From NCBI RefSeq assembly GCF_032878975.1, contig NZ_CP043875.1:2038370-2102369 (forward strand): a DNA stretch of 64,000 nt. The letters are read 5' to 3'. Positions 62,492 to 64,000 of this stretch are shown here, piece by piece. The translations under genes and the position numbers were made by a program. The number at the start of each line of letters is the position of its first letter. The first letter of the stretch is position 1. The notes under the pieces were generated by a model. The model saw only the letters and a program-made list of their open reading frames with translations. It did not search any database and was not told where the DNA came from. This stretch comes from Methanoplanus sp. FWC-SCC4. Lineage in GTDB: Archaea; Halobacteriota; Methanomicrobia; Methanomicrobiales; Methanomicrobiaceae.

Positions 62492-62690
62492 TATAACTCT
62501 CCAAAAAAAGAACAACCCCATAGACTTTAAAATTAGAAATAATCGAACTATGCGGTTTTCCTTTTGACATATTCATAGCTACACCAGAAATGTATCCTTA
62601 ATAAATTCTTTTTTTTGCGGGATATATCTATTGTTTTTTGGATACTTCCGGAAAAATTTATTTTCAAATATAATTAAAAAAAAGAAAGGC

Positions 62691-63332
62691 TCAAAATCCT
62701 GCCCGGGAATCCTTTGCAGACCTGATGGCTTCTTTCATCTCATATGCAGCGGACGGGATGTCTTGCTGACTCACAACAGCGGAAATCACCGCAACGCCAT
62801 TTGCTCCTGCCGAGATGACATCAGCGGCATTATGGACCCCTATCCCGCCAATTCCAAGGATGGGTATCGACACCCTTGAAGATATTTTTGAAAGTTCAAG
62901 GAGTCCGTGTCCCGGCCCTGCATCATCCTTGGAACCTGTGTTAAATGTGGGACTGAGTGCAATATAGTCTGCACCGCCGTCCTCTGCCAGTACCGCCTCT
63001 TTTACGTTCCCGACAGAGACGCCTATCAGAAAATCCCCGGGGACAATCGCCCTTGCATATTCAAGCGGCAGATCGTCCTGACCTAAGTGGACTCCGTTTG
63101 CACCAGAAGCCAGTGCAACATCGAGCCTGTCGTTTACAAAAAAAAGGGCACCATTCTCTTTTGCAATATCAGCTATTTCAGAGGCGACTCTTACCATCTC
63201 CCTGCATGGCATGTTCTTGTCCCTGAGCTGGACTGCATCGGCACCTCCAAGGATTGAAAGCCGGGCAATCTCTGTGTGTGAAAGGCCGTTACCTAATCCC
63301 TCATCAGTTACTACGTAAAGGTCATACGCCAT
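62691..63332 (-). CDS. thiE: Thiamine-phosphate synthase
   Basis: A 213-residue TIM-barrel enzyme joining hydroxymethylpyrimidine diphosphate and thiazole phosphate. Motifs seen are GGADAVQLRDKNMPCREMVR, FFVNDRLDVALASGANGVHL with GQDDLP, IGVSVGNVKEAVLAEDGGAD and YIALSPTFNTGSK, and the C-terminal phosphate loop GIGGIGVHNAADVISAGANG. It overlaps the thiM gene by 11 bases, so the pair is one operon, complementing thi4 at 29.9 kb. Confidence 0.95.
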   Translation of the reverse strand: MAYDLYVVTDEGLGNGLSHTEIARLSILGGADAVQLRDKNMPCREMVRVASEIADIAKENGALFFVNDRLDVALASGANGVHLGQDDLPLEYARAIVPGDFLIGVSVGNVKEAVLAEDGGADYIALSPTFNTGSKDDAGPGHGLLELSKISSRVSIPILGIGGIGVHNAADVISAGANGVAVISAVVSQQDIPSAAYEMKEAIRSAKDSRAGF

Positions 63333-64000
63333 TGTATTCTTTCACCTTTGCATCCACTTTAAGCTCAACGGGCTTTAGTGAATAAAGCTGATCAAAGAGT
63401 GCAGTCCTGAAAGAATAAGGCCCGTTGGCGCACATTCCAGCCTTTTCACCGGCAAGACCGAATGCTGCAAGGGCTGATGCCGATGACAGCATATAATCCT
63501 CAGATACGCCTGCAAAGGAGCCCAACACAGATGCCGCCATGCAGCCGGTTCCTGAGAGTTTTCCCATCATTTCATGACCGTTCTCTACGGTAAGAGTCCT
63601 GTTTCCGTCAGTTACAATGTCGGTTGCACCGCTCATCACCACAATGGTCTCAAAATTTTCTGCGCATTCAACTGCAATATCTGCCGCATCGCCGTCAATA
63701 CTTTCAGAATCCACGCCCCTTACTTTTCCTTTTGAGCCTGCCAGAACACCGATCTCTCCGGCATTGCCCTTTAAAACCGAAATATCGAGCTCTGAAAGAA
63801 GATAAAGAGTGCTCTCTGTTCTCAGTTTTGTGGCACCGGCACCCACAGGATCAAGGATAACCGGTATTTCAAGTTCGTTTGCACGTCTTCCGGCAACAAG
63901 CATTGACTTTATCTGACCAGGGGAGAGTGTACCAATATTTAACACAAGAGCACCGGCATAGGATACCATCTCCGATACCTCCTCCACTGCATGTGCCATC
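63322..64000 (-). CDS. thiM: Hydroxyethylthiazole kinase (partial, N-terminus outside window)
   Basis: The visible 226 residues cover the C-terminal five sixths of ThiM. The frame begins at the right edge as MAHAVEEVSEMVSYAGALVL, which in complete ThiM is internal (after the PLVHHITN region), so the gene continues beyond 64000. ATP and substrate motifs are VILDPVGAGATKLRTESTLY, ISVLKGNAGEIGVLAG, and the catalytic KLSGTGCMAASVLGSF with the Cys typical of the family. It phosphorylates hydroxyethylthiazole for salvage of thiamine, upstream of thiE. Confidence 0.94.
   Translation of the reverse strand, partial: MAHAVEEVSEMVSYAGALVLNIGTLSPGQIKSMLVAGRRANELEIPVILDPVGAGATKLRTESTLYLLSELDISVLKGNAGEIGVLAGSKGKVRGVDSESIDGDAADIAVECAENFETIVVMSGATDIVTDGNRTLTVENGHEMMGKLSGTGCMAASVLGSFAGVSEDYMLSSASALAAFGLAGEKAGMCANGPYSFRTALFDQLYSLKPVELKVDAKVKEYNGV

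Overview
The window reads as a chromosomal segment of a methanogenic euryarchaeon. Lineage evidence includes archaeal/eukaryal-type ribosomal proteins (S24e, S27ae, L40e), Spt4 and Rpo7, aIF2-gamma, a thermosome, a Kae1-Bud32 fusion, TiaS, AglB, an archaellin, archaeal Thi4, and two methanogenesis-marker proteins (the YcaO protein marker 1 and marker 12). Gene content and style suggest Methanomicrobiales, perhaps near Methanoplanus/Methanolacinia; that placement is inference.

Layout. 1-7.2 kb: the tail of a chemoreceptor plus cheW, a KhtTU-like antiporter pair, two paralogous solute-binding lipoproteins (one frameshifted), a cupin and an MFS exporter. 7.3-15.9 kb: the most unusual part, a compact same-strand cluster with a signal-peptide membrane protein, a 1084-residue tubulin/FtsZ-superfamily protein with a GGGTGSG motif, a membrane-embedded P-loop GTPase, a single-pass membrane protein and a four-repeat PEGA protein. 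It looks like a membrane-associated cytoskeletal or membrane-remodelling system. 15.9-18.2 kb: an ArsB/NhaD-type permease and a secreted membrane-anchored protein that seems to lack a canonical start codon.

18.2-28.9 kb is accessory DNA: two MntA-HepT type toxin-antitoxin pairs, a zeta-toxin-like kinase pair between 40-bp direct repeats, a decayed type I methylase (hsdM), AT-rich genes of unknown function, and a PIN-like gene lying between 22-bp repeats. The tRNA-Val gene has a 53-nt duplicate of its 3' part 3.55 kb away, as expected of a tRNA-targeted integrated element. A tRNA-Gly closes the second accessory stretch.

28.9-43.8 kb is core genome: htpX, thi4, a Bles03-like protein, rpl40e, XTP diphosphatase, a lone archaellin, an RNase HIII-like gene, and a classical archaeal information-processing cluster (aIF2-gamma, PIN protein, rpo7, spt4, dephospho-CoA kinase, S24e, S27ae, kae1-bud32), then NikR, a DUF2098 protein and the marker 1 YcaO protein. 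44-50.6 kb is an N-glycosylation locus (aglB, three sugar-modification enzymes, a glycosyltransferase). 50.7-64 kb holds tiaS (also apparently without a canonical start), an archaeal HTH regulator, the thermosome, an orphan histidine kinase, marker 12, a CPBP protease, a DUF368 protein, uracil uptake and salvage (uraA-upp) and thiamine salvage (thiE-thiM, running off the right edge).
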